This document shows, one piece after another, positions 31,341 through 41,877 of a stretch of DNA of 64,000 nt; position 1 is the first letter of the stretch; each line of letters begins with the position of its first letter. The DNA is from Curtobacterium guangdongense. Lineage in GTDB: Bacteria > Actinomycetota > Actinomycetes > Actinomycetales > Microbacteriaceae. A program made the position numbers and the translations under genes. Location of the stretch: assembly GCF_049341845.1 (NCBI RefSeq), contig NZ_JBMPIT010000008.1:1-64000 (forward strand), written 5' to 3'. The notes under the pieces were generated by a model, which was given only the letters and a program-made list of their open reading frames with translations, did no database searches and was not told the origin of the DNA.

Positions 31341-33218
31341 CTACGCGCGGGACCGCCTGCGTCCCGGGACCACCGGCGTCGCCGTCGTCTGCACCTTCGA
31401 GCCCGAGTAGATGTGCTCGATGTCCGCCGCGAAGTCCTTGAGCACGACGTTCCGCTTGATCGTCAGCTTCGGCGTGAGGTGCCCGGACGCCTCGGTCAGC
31501 TCGGTGTCGAGGATCGTGAACGACCGCACGGACTCGGCACGGGAGACCCGTCCGTTCGCGGTGTCGATGGCGTCCTGCACGGCGGCGAGCACGCGCTCGT
31601 CGTAGGCGGCCTCGTGGGCGGACAACGCCGGGCTGATCCCGCGTGCCTCGCACCACCCCGGGAGCATGTCCCGGTCGAGGGTCACGAGCGCCGCCACGAA
31701 GGGCTTGCCCTCGCCGACCACGACGACCTGTCCGACGAGCGGGTGCTCGCGCACACCGTCCTCGAGCGGCGCGGGTGCGACGTTCTTGCCGCTCGCCGTG
31801 ACGATGAGCTCCTTGGCGCGTCCGGTGACCGTGAGCACGCCGTCGCCCTCAAGCCGACCGAGGTCGCCGGTGCGGAACCAGCCGTCGGCGAAGGCCTTCG
31901 CGGTCGCCTCGGGGTTCTTCCAGTACCGGTCGAAGACGTCGACGCCGCGGATCAGGATCTCCTCGTCGTCGGCGATGCGGATCTCCACGCCGGGGAGTGC
32001 GCGACCGACGCTCCCGATGCGGAGCTCGGCCGCGCGGTTCACGGTGGCGGGCGCGGTGGTCTCGGTGAGACCGTAGCCCTCGAGGATGAGCACCCCGATG
32101 GAGCGGAAGAAGTGCGACAGCCGGGGCGACAGGGGAGCGGAGCCACTGATGGCGTACCGGACGCGTCCACCGATCGCGTCGCGGAGCTTGGCGTAGACGA
32201 GCTTGTCGAACAGGCGGAACTTCAGCGACAGCACGAGGGGCACCTTGCCGGCAGCGAGGGCCTGCGAGTGCGCGACGGCGGTGTCGGCCGCTGCACGGAA
32301 GATCTTCCCCCGTCCACCGAGGTCCGCCTTCTGCTCGGCGGAGTTGTAGATCTTCTCGAACACCCGCGGCACGGCGAGCAGGAACGTCGGCTTGAACGTC
32401 GACACGGCCTGCATGAGGTCCTTCGTGTCGGGCTCGTGGCCGACGAGGACGCCCTCGGCGATGCTCATCACGGCGATGAACCGTGCGAACACGTGGGCCA
32501 TCGGGATGAAGAGGAGTGTGGACGCGTCGTCGGCGACGACCTCGGGCATCGCCTCGGCGGCCCCTTCCACCGTGCCCGTGAAGTTGTCGTGCCGGAGCAC
32601 GCACCCCTTCGGGCGACCGGTGGTGCCCGAGGTGTAGATGATCGTGGCGTCGTCGTGCCCGTGCACCGCGGCGGTGCGCGCGTCGAGCTCCTCGTCGGTG
32701 ACGTCCTCGCCGAGCCGGGTCAGGTCGTCGAGTCCGCCGCCGTCGATCGTCCAGTGCTGCCCGAGGTGCGGCAGGTCGGGCGCGATGCCGGCGACGCGGC
32801 GTGCGTGCTCCTCCTGCTCGACGACGATCGCCACGGACTCGGAGTCCCCGAGGATCCACCGGATCTGGTCGGGCGAACTCGTCTCGTAGACCGGGACCGA
32901 GACCAGCCCGGCGGTCCACACCGCGAAGTCGACGAGGGTCCACTCGAGTCGCGTCCTCGAGAGGATCGCGACGTGGGCGCCGGGTTCGAGCCCGGCGGCG
33001 ACGAACCCCTTGGCGATGCCGCGGACGCGTGCCAGGACGTCGGACGCTGGGATCGTCGTCCAGGTGTCGCCGTGGCGTTCACCGAGGATCGGACGGTCCG
33101 GCGTGAGCCGTGCGCGGTCGGCGAGCAGACGCGCTGCCGAACCGTGGTCGGGCGCGACGGGGGTCGGGCTGGACGGGGTGGTGGCTGCGCTGGTTGTGGC
33201 GGGCCGCTGATCGTTCAC
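31341..33218 (-). CDS. Long-chain fatty acid-CoA ligase (AMP-forming)
   Basis: A 625-residue adenylate-forming enzyme, closest in layout to FadD15-type ligases. Motifs: the P-loop-like IIYTSGTTGRPKGCVLRHDN, FIPMAHVFARF, LEGYGLTETTAPATV, the hinge/ATP motif DGWFRTGDLGRLEGDGVLTVTGRAKELIVTASGKNVAP, and C-terminal LTPKLTIKRNVVLKDFAADIEHIY with the catalytic Lys. The GTG at 33216-33218 follows AGGGAG by 5 nt. It activates fatty acids for lipid synthesis or degradation. It lies divergent from the glucokinase gene; the order matches Mtb fadD15 upstream of the Rv2182c-Rv2178c block. Confidence 0.94.
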   Translation of the reverse strand: MNDQRPATTSAATTPSSPTPVAPDHGSAARLLADRARLTPDRPILGERHGDTWTTIPASDVLARVRGIAKGFVAAGLEPGAHVAILSRTRLEWTLVDFAVWTAGLVSVPVYETSSPDQIRWILGDSESVAIVVEQEEHARRVAGIAPDLPHLGQHWTIDGGGLDDLTRLGEDVTDEELDARTAAVHGHDDATIIYTSGTTGRPKGCVLRHDNFTGTVEGAAEAMPEVVADDASTLLFIPMAHVFARFIAVMSIAEGVLVGHEPDTKDLMQAVSTFKPTFLLAVPRVFEKIYNSAEQKADLGGRGKIFRAAADTAVAHSQALAAGKVPLVLSLKFRLFDKLVYAKLRDAIGGRVRYAISGSAPLSPRLSHFFRSIGVLILEGYGLTETTAPATVNRAAELRIGSVGRALPGVEIRIADDEEILIRGVDVFDRYWKNPEATAKAFADGWFRTGDLGRLEGDGVLTVTGRAKELIVTASGKNVAPAPLEDGVREHPLVGQVVVVGEGKPFVAALVTLDRDMLPGWCEARGISPALSAHEAAYDERVLAAVQDAIDTANGRVSRAESVRSFTILDTELTEASGHLTPKLTIKRNVVLKDFAADIEHIYSGSKVQTTATPVVPGRRRSRA

Positions 33219-33326
33219 GGTGACTCCCTTGTCGGCCGATTCGATTCGAGTGCATCTCATCTTCGAGAGCTCTGCTCCCAGCATAGGGCCCGAGATCGCG
33301 CGTTCGATGAGTACGCACCGAACCGG

Positions 33327-33332
33327 TAGGCT
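33327..33332 (+). promoter_or_regulatory. Putative -10 of the glucokinase gene (TAGGCT)
   Basis: TAGGCT is 8 nt before the GTG at 33341, and there is no Shine-Dalgarno, as expected for a leaderless transcript. Confidence 0.55.
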
Positions 33333-33340
33333 CGGTCCTC

Positions 33341-34294
33341 GTGCACGCCATCGGAATCGACATCGGGGGCACCAAGATCGCGGGAGCGGTCGTCACGGAG
33401 CTGGGCGAGATCATCGCCGAGGACCGTGTGGCCACGAACGCTGCGGACCCGGACGCAATGCTCGACGACGTCGTCGCGATGGTCTCGCGACTTCGTGACT
33501 CCCAGGACGTCGGGGCCGTCGGCGTCGCGGCGCCGGGGTTCATCGACGCGTCGCAGTCGATCGTCTACTACACGCCGAACATCCGCTGGCGGAACGAACC
33601 GCTCCGCCAGAAGCTGCAGCAGCGGCTCGGCGACCTGCACATCACCGTCGACAACGACGCGAACGCCGCCGGCTGGGCGGAGTTCCGCTTCGGTGCCGGG
33701 CGGCTCGTGTCGGACATGACGATGCTCACCATCGGCACCGGTGTCGGCGGGGCCATCGTGACGGAGGACCGCCTGTTCCGCGGCGGATTCGGCACCGGTG
33801 GCGAGATCGGGCACCTGCGCATCGTCCCGAACGGCCTGCCCTGTGGGTGCGGCGCCCGCGGCTGCATCGAGCAGTACGGCTCCGGTCGTGCCCTGCAGCG
33901 CATGGCGAACGACGTCGCCGACGCCGGCGGCATCGGTGTCGCGCTCGCCCAGGCCCGTGACGACAACGGTGGGCACCTGGACGGCAAGGTCGTCGGCGAC
34001 CTGATCCTGGCCGACGACCCCGGTGCGCTCGCGGCGCTCCGTCGTCTCGGCCGGCACCTCGGTGAGGCGTGCGCCTCGCTGTCCGCCGTGCTCGACCCGC
34101 AGCTGTTCGTCTTCGGCGGCGGCGTCGCGAGCGCGGGGGAGCGGCTGCTCGACCCCATCCGCCAGGCGTACCTCAACAACCTGCCGGCCCGCGGGTACCA
34201 CCCGGAGCCCGAGTTCGTCATCGCCGAGCTGGTCAACGACGCCGGCGTCGTCGGTGCCGCTGACCTCGCACGGATCCACGCCCGCACCGCCTGA
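33341..34294 (+). CDS. glk: ROK-family glucokinase
   Basis: A 317-residue sugar kinase of the ROK family that phosphorylates glucose at C6. AIGIDIGGTKIAGAVV is the phosphate-1 loop, VDNDANAAGWAEFRFGAG carries the catalytic Asp region, TIGTGVGGAIV is phosphate-2, and GEIGHLRIVPNGLPCGCGARGCIEQYGSG is the ROK zinc signature with HxCxCGxxGCxE-type spacing. The GTG start has no Shine-Dalgarno but has TAGGCT 8 nt upstream. The acyltransferase gene follows after 25 nt. Confidence 0.94.
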   Translation: MHAIGIDIGGTKIAGAVVTELGEIIAEDRVATNAADPDAMLDDVVAMVSRLRDSQDVGAVGVAAPGFIDASQSIVYYTPNIRWRNEPLRQKLQQRLGDLHITVDNDANAAGWAEFRFGAGRLVSDMTMLTIGTGVGGAIVTEDRLFRGGFGTGGEIGHLRIVPNGLPCGCGARGCIEQYGSGRALQRMANDVADAGGIGVALAQARDDNGGHLDGKVVGDLILADDPGALAALRRLGRHLGEACASLSAVLDPQLFVFGGGVASAGERLLDPIRQAYLNNLPARGYHPEPEFVIAELVNDAGVVGAADLARIHARTA

Positions 34295-34319
34295 CGCACC
34301 ACCCGAACCGGAGTCGACG

Positions 34320-35045
34320 ATGCTCTACTGGCTGCTGAAGAACTTCCTGCTCGGCCCGCTCATCCTCACGCTGTTCCGGCCGTGGGTCGTCGGGCGCGAG
34401 TACGTCCCGACCTCGGGGCCGGTGATCTTCGCGTCCAACCACGTGTCGTTCATCGACTCGGTGATCCTGCCGGCCGTGCTGGACCGCCGGATGTCGTTCC
34501 TCGCGAAGAGCGACTACTTCACCGGCCGCGGGCTCAAGGGCTGGGCGACGAAGACGTTCTTCAACGCGATCGGTCAGCTGCCGATCGACCGCTCCGGCGG
34601 CAAGGCGTCAGAGGCCTCGCTCCGCACCGGGCTCCAGGTCCTGGCGCGTGGGGAACAGCTCGGCATCTACCCGGAGGGCACACGTAGTCCCGACGGCAAG
34701 CTCTACCGGGGCCGCACCGGCATCGCGCGGATGATCCTCGAGGGTCGCGTCGTGGTGATCCCCGTCGCCATGATCGGCACGCGAGAGGTGCAGCAGATCG
34801 GGCAGCGCATCCCGAAGTTCAAGCGCGTCGGCGTCGTCTTCGGCAAGCCGCTCGACTTCTCCCGCTTCCAGGGGTTCGAGACCGACCGCTTCATCCTGCG
34901 GAGCGTCACGGACGAGGTCATGCACGAGCTCGCCGGGCTCAGTCGGCAGGAGTACGCCGACGTCTACGCGACGAGCGTCAAGGAGCGTGCGAGCTCGGCG
35001 CGTGAGAAGGTCATGCGGGAACGCCAGGGCACGCCTGCACGTTAG
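34320..35045 (+). CDS. 1-acyl-glycerol-3-phosphate acyltransferase-like protein (PlsC family)
   Basis: A 241-residue membrane-associated acyltransferase. SNHVSFIDSVIL is the catalytic H-x4-D motif, LAKSDYF follows, and GIYPEGTRSPDGKLYRGRTG is the substrate-binding EGTRS block. An N-terminal hydrophobic stretch (LLKNFLLGPLILTLF) would contact the membrane. The length and the neighbouring DAHP synthase match Mtb Rv2182c, so a role in phosphatidic acid or complex lipid synthesis is likely. GGAG lies 7 nt before ATG 34320. Confidence 0.92.
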   Translation: MLYWLLKNFLLGPLILTLFRPWVVGREYVPTSGPVIFASNHVSFIDSVILPAVLDRRMSFLAKSDYFTGRGLKGWATKTFFNAIGQLPIDRSGGKASEASLRTGLQVLARGEQLGIYPEGTRSPDGKLYRGRTGIARMILEGRVVVIPVAMIGTREVQQIGQRIPKFKRVGVVFGKPLDFSRFQGFETDRFILRSVTDEVMHELAGLSRQEYADVYATSVKERASSAREKVMRERQGTPAR

Positions 35046-35050
35046 GCTCT

Positions 35051-35083
35051 GATGGTCCCGGCATCCCCGCCGGGACGACCATC
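35051..35083 (+). promoter_or_regulatory. Bulged hairpin in the DAHP synthase leader
   Basis: GATGGT/ACCATC and CCCGGC/GCCGGG stack into one hairpin with a 3-nt bulge, between the acyltransferase stop and the aroG TTG. It may be a weak terminator or leader structure. No tryptophan- or phenylalanine-rich leader peptide is visible. Confidence 0.4.
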
Positions 35084-35106
35084 TCCCAGAACACCGAGGT
35101 ACTCCC

Positions 35107-36492
35107 TTGTTCGAGTCGACCGACTTCGTCGCCCTGCAGGATCCGGACGTGATCGAGGGCCTCGACTATTGGCGGACGCTCCCGATCAAGCAGCAGCCGA
35201 GCTGGCCCGACCAGGCCGCCGCAGAAGCCGCCTCGGCCGAGCTCGCCACGCTCCCGCCGCTCGTCTTCGCGGGCGAGGTGGACCAGCTCCGCGACCGGCT
35301 CGCTGCTGCTGCGCAGGGCAAGGCCTTCCTGCTGCAGGGCGGTGACTGCGCCGAGACCTTCGCCGGTGCCACGGCGGACTCGATCCGCGACCGGGTGAAG
35401 ACGATCCTGCAGATGGCCGTCGTGCTGACGTACGGCGCCTCGATGCCCGTCGTCAAGATGGGCCGCATGGCCGGGCAGTTCGCCAAGCCGCGCTCGAGCG
35501 ACTTCGAGACCCGCGGCGACGTCACGCTGCCTGCCTACCGCGGCGACATCGTGAACGGGTACGACTTCACGCCGGAGAGCCGCCAGGCCGACCCTCGCCG
35601 CCTCGTGCAGGGGTACCACACGGCAGCGTCCACGCTGAACCTCGTCCGCGCCTTCACACAGGGCGGCTTCGCGGACCTCCGCCAGGTGCACTCGTGGAAC
35701 AAGGGCTTCGCGTCGAACCCGGCGAACGCCCGCTACGAGCACCTCGCGAAGGAGATCGACCGCGCCATCCGGTTCATGGGTGCGTGCGGCGCGGACTTCG
35801 ACCAGCTCAAGCACGTCGAGTTCTTCGCCTCGCACGAGGGCCTGCTCATGGACTACGAGCGCCCGATGACCCGGATCGACTCCCGCTCCGGCCAGGCGTA
35901 CGACACGTCGGGGCACTTCATCTGGATCGGGGAGCGCACGCGTGACCTCGACGGCGCGCACGTGGACTTCCTGTCCCGCGTGCGGAACCCGATCGGCGTC
36001 AAGCTCGGCCCGACGACCTCGGTCGCCGACATGGAAGCGCTCATCGAGAAGCTCGACCCGAACCGTGAGCCCGGCCGTCTGACGTTCATCACCCGCATGG
36101 GTGCCGGCAAGATCCGCGACGAGCTGCCGAAGCTCCTCGAGGCGATCAAGGGCATGGACGCGAACCCGCTGTGGGTGACCGACCCGATGCACGGCAACGG
36201 CCTGACGACGCCGACCGGGTACAAGACGCGCCGGTTCGACGACGTCGTGGACGAGGTCCTCGGCTTCTTCGAGGTCCACCGCGAGGCGGGCACCTACCCG
36301 GGTGGCATGCACGTCGAGCTCACGGGCGACGACGTCACGGAGTGCCTGGGCGGCTCCGAGCAGATCGACGAGGCCACCCTCGCGACCCGCTACGAGTCCC
36401 TCTGCGACCCGCGCCTGAACCACATGCAGTCGCTGGAGCTCGCGTTCCTCGTGGCGGAGGAACTGAGCGCGCACCCGCACACCGCGCGCTAG
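35107..36492 (+). CDS. aroG: Class II 3-deoxy-7-phosphoheptulonate (DAHP) synthase
   Basis: A 461-residue plant-type DAHP synthase catalysing the first step of the shikimate pathway. It has LDYWRTLPIKQQPSWPD near the start, LLQGGDCAETFAG with the metal-ligand Cys, KMGRMAGQFAKPRS, WIGERTRDLDGAHVDFLSRVRNPIGVKLGP, WVTDPMHGNG and GGMHVELTGDDVTECLGG. A TTG at 35107 is the only plausible start near the conserved N-terminus. The Mtb homologue Rv2178c sits in the same order next to the kinase and acyltransferase genes. Confidence 0.96.
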   Translation: MFESTDFVALQDPDVIEGLDYWRTLPIKQQPSWPDQAAAEAASAELATLPPLVFAGEVDQLRDRLAAAAQGKAFLLQGGDCAETFAGATADSIRDRVKTILQMAVVLTYGASMPVVKMGRMAGQFAKPRSSDFETRGDVTLPAYRGDIVNGYDFTPESRQADPRRLVQGYHTAASTLNLVRAFTQGGFADLRQVHSWNKGFASNPANARYEHLAKEIDRAIRFMGACGADFDQLKHVEFFASHEGLLMDYERPMTRIDSRSGQAYDTSGHFIWIGERTRDLDGAHVDFLSRVRNPIGVKLGPTTSVADMEALIEKLDPNREPGRLTFITRMGAGKIRDELPKLLEAIKGMDANPLWVTDPMHGNGLTTPTGYKTRRFDDVVDEVLGFFEVHREAGTYPGGMHVELTGDDVTECLGGSEQIDEATLATRYESLCDPRLNHMQSLELAFLVAEELSAHPHTAR

Positions 36493-36505
36493 CCGCGCCG
36501 AGACC

Positions 36506-36545
36506 GACGGGAGGCCCGGTGCCAGCTGGCACCGGGCCTCCCGTC
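36506..36545. terminator. Family-1 hairpin, perfect 40-nt palindrome
   Basis: Positions 36506-36545 form an uninterrupted 20+20 palindrome centred on AGCT with the GGAGGCCCGGTGCC core, 14 nt after the aroG stop. It probably acts as the aroG terminator or 3'-end stabiliser. Confidence 0.85.
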
Positions 36546-36591
36546 CGTCGTTTCGCGCGGAGCGGGCCGTGGGCCCTTTCGCGCGTGGTGA

Positions 36592-36644
36592 GCGGAATCG
36601 CGCGGAGGAGGCCGGAGAAAGAGGCCTCCTACGCGCGATTCGGC
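36592..36644. repeat. Family-2 inverted repeat
   Basis: The arms 36592-36613 and 36623-36644 pair at about 20 of 22 positions around a GGAGAAAGA loop. The right arm contains the CTCCTACGCGCGATTCG sequence nearly shared with the copy at 31287. It lies just past the kinase gene end, on the far side of the convergent junction. Confidence 0.75.
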
Positions 36645-36679
36645 TTCCTATTGCGGGCGTTGTGGGAAGGAACGCGCGA

Positions 36680-38704
<2,025 letters not shown>

Positions 38705-38711
38705 CGGCGGC

Positions 38712-38717
38712 ATTCTA
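38712..38717 (-). promoter_or_regulatory. Putative -10 of the PASTA kinase gene (TAGAAT)
   Basis: TAGAAT on the minus strand is 7 nt before the ATG at 38702-38704, implying a leaderless mRNA. Confidence 0.55.
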
Positions 38718-38831
38718 CGAATCCGGAGTCCACGACACCGCATCGGCGCACCGGTCGTGATGCAATCTCGATCGAACGGATGACCCCGGGCCGCGGACGG
38801 GACCGGTGGCCGGGCCCGCTCGCGGCCGTGT

Positions 38832-40082
38832 TCAGAGCGTCGCCAGCCAGGCGGTCGCCGACTTCTCCCACTGTGCGTACGCCTTCGGGTACGCGGAGAG
38901 CTGCACGGCCTGTGCGGCGTCCGTCACGCTCTTCGTGGACCAGCCGGGGATGTCGAGCAGTCCCGCGGTCTTGCCCGCGTTCGGGTTCGACTTGCCGCCG
39001 AAGAACAGCCTGGACGCGTAGGTCGGGTCCTGCAGCTGCGCAGCCGTGCCCCAGCCCTGGCTCGGCCGCTGCTGGAACAGCCCCACCGAGTCCCGGTCGC
39101 CGTGCGACAGGTTCCGGAGACCCGATTCCTGCATGGCGGCGGCCAGCGCGATGACCAGCCCACGGTCGGAGACGCCGAGCGAGCGCCCGACGCTGACGAT
39201 GGTCTCGGCGTTCGCGCGCTGCTCGGTGGTGAGCGACGGTCCGGACGACGGCAGGACGAGTGTCTTGCCGGCGTAGATCGTGCTCGTGTAGGTCAGGCCG
39301 TTGGCGGACAGCAGCGCCGAGACGGACACCCCGTGCGAGGCCGCGATCGACGCGATGGTGTCACCGTTGCCGATGGTCACCGATCCGCCCTTCGACGCGG
39401 CCGGAGCAGCGGCGGCCGGGGCAGCGGCGGCCGGGGCAGCGGCGGCCGGGGCAGCAGCGGCCGGAGCAGCCGCAGCTGCCGAGGACCCGGCGCGGGGCAC
39501 CGCGAGCGACTGGCCCGGGTAGATGACGCTGCCGAGCGAGAGCTTGTTCGCGCCGAGCAGTGCGCTGGTCGACACGCCGACCCGGGCCGCGATGCCCGAG
39601 ATCGTGTCGCCCTGCTTGACGTGGTACGTCGCGCTCGACGAGGTGGTCGCGCTGGCGGTGGTCGCGACGGGTGTCGAGGCGAGGTGGAGCGACTGCCCCG
39701 GGTGGATGATCGTGTTCCAGCCCAGGCCGTTGCGCACGAGGATCTCCTGCGCGGAGAGGCCGTAGCGGGCGGCGATGCCCGAGACGGTGTCGCCCTGGCG
39801 CACGGTGTACGTCGTCGGGGCCTTCTGCACCGCGGCGACGGTGGTCACGGTGGTCTGGGACGGGCGTGCGACCGCGGTGCCGAAGACCGAGCGGTGTCCG
39901 ACGTTCTGGTCCTCGTCCACGTGGCGCTTGTTGTTCGAGTCGTCGTCGTGACGGGGTTCGGCGTGGGCGACCGGGCCGGTGAGGCCGGCGGTCACGGCGA
40001 TCGTCCCGGCGAGGACGATCGGCATGGTGGCGAATCGTGCAGATCGTGCGCGTCGAGCGCGGTCCTGGGCTTCGGTGTCCAC
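38832..40082 (-). CDS. Secreted LysM protein with lytic-transglycosylase-like C-terminus
   Basis: A 416-residue exported wall enzyme. A signal peptide ends around AHA-EPRH. Three LysM peptidoglycan-binding domains follow: YTVRQGDTVSGIAARYGL, YHVKQGDTISGIAARVGV and VTIGNGDTIASIAASHGV. The C-terminal catalytic-type domain has AAAMQESGLRNLSHGDRDSVGLFQQRPSQGWGT with a candidate catalytic Glu in MQESG. LysM2 and LysM3 are joined by an AAAAP repeat linker. The GTG at 40080-40082 has AGGAG 7 nt upstream; an internal ATG before the hydrophobic core is the alternative. The adjacent PASTA kinase and division genes fit a wall-remodelling role. Confidence 0.92.
   Translation of the reverse strand: MDTEAQDRARRARSARFATMPIVLAGTIAVTAGLTGPVAHAEPRHDDDSNNKRHVDEDQNVGHRSVFGTAVARPSQTTVTTVAAVQKAPTTYTVRQGDTVSGIAARYGLSAQEILVRNGLGWNTIIHPGQSLHLASTPVATTASATTSSSATYHVKQGDTISGIAARVGVSTSALLGANKLSLGSVIYPGQSLAVPRAGSSAAAAAPAAAAPAAAAPAAAAPAAAAPAASKGGSVTIGNGDTIASIAASHGVSVSALLSANGLTYTSTIYAGKTLVLPSSGPSLTTEQRANAETIVSVGRSLGVSDRGLVIALAAAMQESGLRNLSHGDRDSVGLFQQRPSQGWGTAAQLQDPTYASRLFFGGKSNPNAGKTAGLLDIPGWSTKSVTDAAQAVQLSAYPKAYAQWEKSATAWLATL
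39397..39480 (-). repeat. 15-bp tandem repeat encoding AAAAP units in the LysM protein
   Basis: Five in-frame 15-bp units (39397, 39412, 39427, 39442, 39457) plus a degenerate sixth encode the Ala/Pro linker. Units 2 and 3 are identical and the others differ by one base, so copy number is likely to vary by slippage and change linker length without frameshift. Confidence 0.85.
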
Positions 40083-40254
40083 GGTGTGCTCCTGTCTCCG
40101 GGTGAGCCGTGCGCACGCAGGCGCGCACTCACAGGTGGCTCCACGCTGGCATGTCGTGAATCGCAAGTCAACCAGAGAGTCGAGTGTGAAGTGTGTGACG
40201 AATGTGACTCGTGAGTTGGTGCTCGGTTCCGCAGCACTCTGGCAACATGGGCGT

Positions 40255-40611
40255 GTGAGTGCCACACCCACGGATGACATGACCCTTTCCGAACGCTGGT
40301 TGACGGTCCCGGACCTCGTCGAGATGCTCGGCGTGAGCCCCGGCCGCGTCCACCGCCTGTTCGAGCAGCGCACCCTGCTGCCCGCCCGCATCGGCGGCGT
40401 GCTGCGCGTCCCGAGCGAGTTCTTCGAGGACGGAGAACCGCGGCCGGAGCTGCGCGGCACGCTGATCGTGCTGAACGACAACGGCTTCTCGGACGACGAA
40501 GCCGTGCGCTGGATGCTCACGGTGGACGACGCGATCGGCGACTCGCCGATCAACGCGCTGCGCGCCGGCCGCAAGGCCGAGGTGCGCCGCATCGCGCAGT
40601 CCCTGCTCTAG
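40255..40611 (+). CDS. Rv2175c-family DNA-binding protein
   Basis: A 118-residue protein. The N-terminal winged helix is ERWLTVPDLVEMLGVSPGRVHRLFEQRTLLPARIGGVLRVPSEFF; the C-terminal GTLIVLNDNGFSDDEAVRWMLTVDDAIGDSPINALRAGRKAEVRRIAQSLL is diagnostic. In Mtb Rv2175c is a substrate of the adjacent kinase PknL and binds DNA. The start GTG 40255 follows CAACAT by six nt, with no Shine-Dalgarno. It is divergent from the LysM gene and followed by a family-1 hairpin. Confidence 0.92.
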   Translation: MSATPTDDMTLSERWLTVPDLVEMLGVSPGRVHRLFEQRTLLPARIGGVLRVPSEFFEDGEPRPELRGTLIVLNDNGFSDDEAVRWMLTVDDAIGDSPINALRAGRKAEVRRIAQSLL

Positions 40612-40624
40612 CCGCCATCGGACT

Positions 40625-40656
40625 GGAGGCACGGTGCCAGCTGGCACCGTGCCTCC
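40625..40656. terminator. Family-1 hairpin (GGAGGCACGGTGCC)
   Basis: A perfect 16+16 palindrome centred on AGCT lies between the Rv2175c-like gene and the convergent prenyl synthase gene, followed by CCTTT. It is the same element as at 36506 with a C-to-A change compensated in the other arm, which indicates the structure is maintained. Confidence 0.85.
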
Positions 40657-40676
40657 CTTTCGACTGGTGGTTACGA

Positions 40677-41795
40677 CTAGGCCACGCGGCGGCTGACCGT
40701 GTCGGCCAGCGTCGCGAGCTGCTCCCGCGCCGACGGCGTGAGCGGAGCGGCGTCGAGCGCCGCCTTCGCACGCTGCACGTGCCGGTCGATCGAGCGCTCG
40801 ACAGCGGTGACGGCACCCGACTCGGTGAGGGTCGCGCGGAGCATCTGCACCTGGTCCTCGTCGAGGTCCGGGTCGCCCAGCAGCTCGTCGAGGAGCGAGC
40901 GTGCACCACCCGGCAGCGCCTTGCGTGCCGTGGCGATCAGGACGGTGCGCTTGCCCTCGCGGAGGTCGTCACCGGCGGGCTTGCCCGTGAGCTCCGGGTC
41001 GCCGAAGACGCCGAGCATGTCGTCGCGAAGCTGGTACGCGACGCCGAGCGGCAGGCCGAAGGCGCGGAGGCCCTCGAGCTGGGACTCGGTCGCGCCGGCG
41101 ACGAGCGCACCGATGACGAGGGGCGCCTCGACCGAGTACTTCGCCGACTTGAAGACGATGACCCGCTGCGCGCGGAGGAGCTGTTCGCTCTCGTCCACGG
41201 TCGGCCAGGCCGTCTCCTCGTGGATGTCGAGGTACTGCCCCGCCGTGACGTCGAGCCGCATGGCGTGGAACTCCTGGCGGACGATGCGTGCCCGGACCGG
41301 GTCGAGGAGCGCGAGGCCTTCGTCGAAGACGGCGTCGCTCAGGGAGAGCAGCAGATCGCCGAGGAGCAGCGCGGAGTTGGTGCCGTAGAGCGCGCGGTCG
41401 CCGACCCACCCGGACTCCTCGTGGCGGGACTCGAAGCGGCGGTGTGCGGCGGGACGGCCGCGACGGGTGTCCGAGCGGTCCATGATGTCGTCGTGCACCA
41501 GGGCTGCGGCGTGGAAGACCTCGAGCGCGGCGGCGACGGTGACGACCGCTTCTGCCGTGGTCTGCCTGGCGCCCTCGGCGAGGGGGTCGAACGAGCCGGA
41601 ACGGCCCGCGACGGACTGCCATCCCCAGTAGCAGAACAGCGCCCGGAAGCGCTTGCCGCCGGACAGCAGGTCCCGCGCGTACTCGTTGAACGGAGCCAGG
41701 TCGGGACTGATCGCGAGGAGGCGATCACGTTGCTCGTCGAGCGCTCGATCGATCCGAGCCGAAACGAGGTCCACTAATCGCGTACTCTCAGCCAC
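40677..41795 (-). CDS. Polyprenyl (geranylgeranyl-type) diphosphate synthase
   Basis: A 372-residue trans-isoprenyl diphosphate synthase. The first Asp-rich motif is LVHDDIMDRSDTRRGRP and the second is YQLRDDMLGVFGDPELTGKPAGDDLREGKRT; GGKRFRALF binds the homoallylic diphosphate. The product could be GGPP for carotenoids or longer chains for quinones or lipid carriers; chain length cannot be read safely. The GTG at 41793-41795 follows TAGGGT by 7 nt. Location matches Mtb idsA2 near Rv2175c. It is divergent from the DUF3040 gene. Confidence 0.93.
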   Translation of the reverse strand: MAESTRLVDLVSARIDRALDEQRDRLLAISPDLAPFNEYARDLLSGGKRFRALFCYWGWQSVAGRSGSFDPLAEGARQTTAEAVVTVAAALEVFHAAALVHDDIMDRSDTRRGRPAAHRRFESRHEESGWVGDRALYGTNSALLLGDLLLSLSDAVFDEGLALLDPVRARIVRQEFHAMRLDVTAGQYLDIHEETAWPTVDESEQLLRAQRVIVFKSAKYSVEAPLVIGALVAGATESQLEGLRAFGLPLGVAYQLRDDMLGVFGDPELTGKPAGDDLREGKRTVLIATARKALPGGARSLLDELLGDPDLDEDQVQMLRATLTESGAVTAVERSIDRHVQRAKAALDAAPLTPSAREQLATLADTVSRRVA

Positions 41796-41802
41796 GATCC
41801 CT

Positions 41803-41808
41803 ACCCTA
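41803..41808 (-). promoter_or_regulatory. Putative -10 of the prenyl synthase gene (TAGGGT)
   Basis: TAGGGT on the minus strand ends 7 nt before the GTG at 41795, the leaderless spacing. Confidence 0.55.
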
Positions 41809-41877
41809 GTGGGTGGCCGAGACATACAATCGGTCCACTGACCACGCGTTGATCCCAGGGACAAAGAGGGAATCAAG

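Noticed and set aside
39397..39480. CRISPR-like array
   Set aside because: The repeats are contiguous 15-bp coding units without spacers and lie inside the LysM gene.
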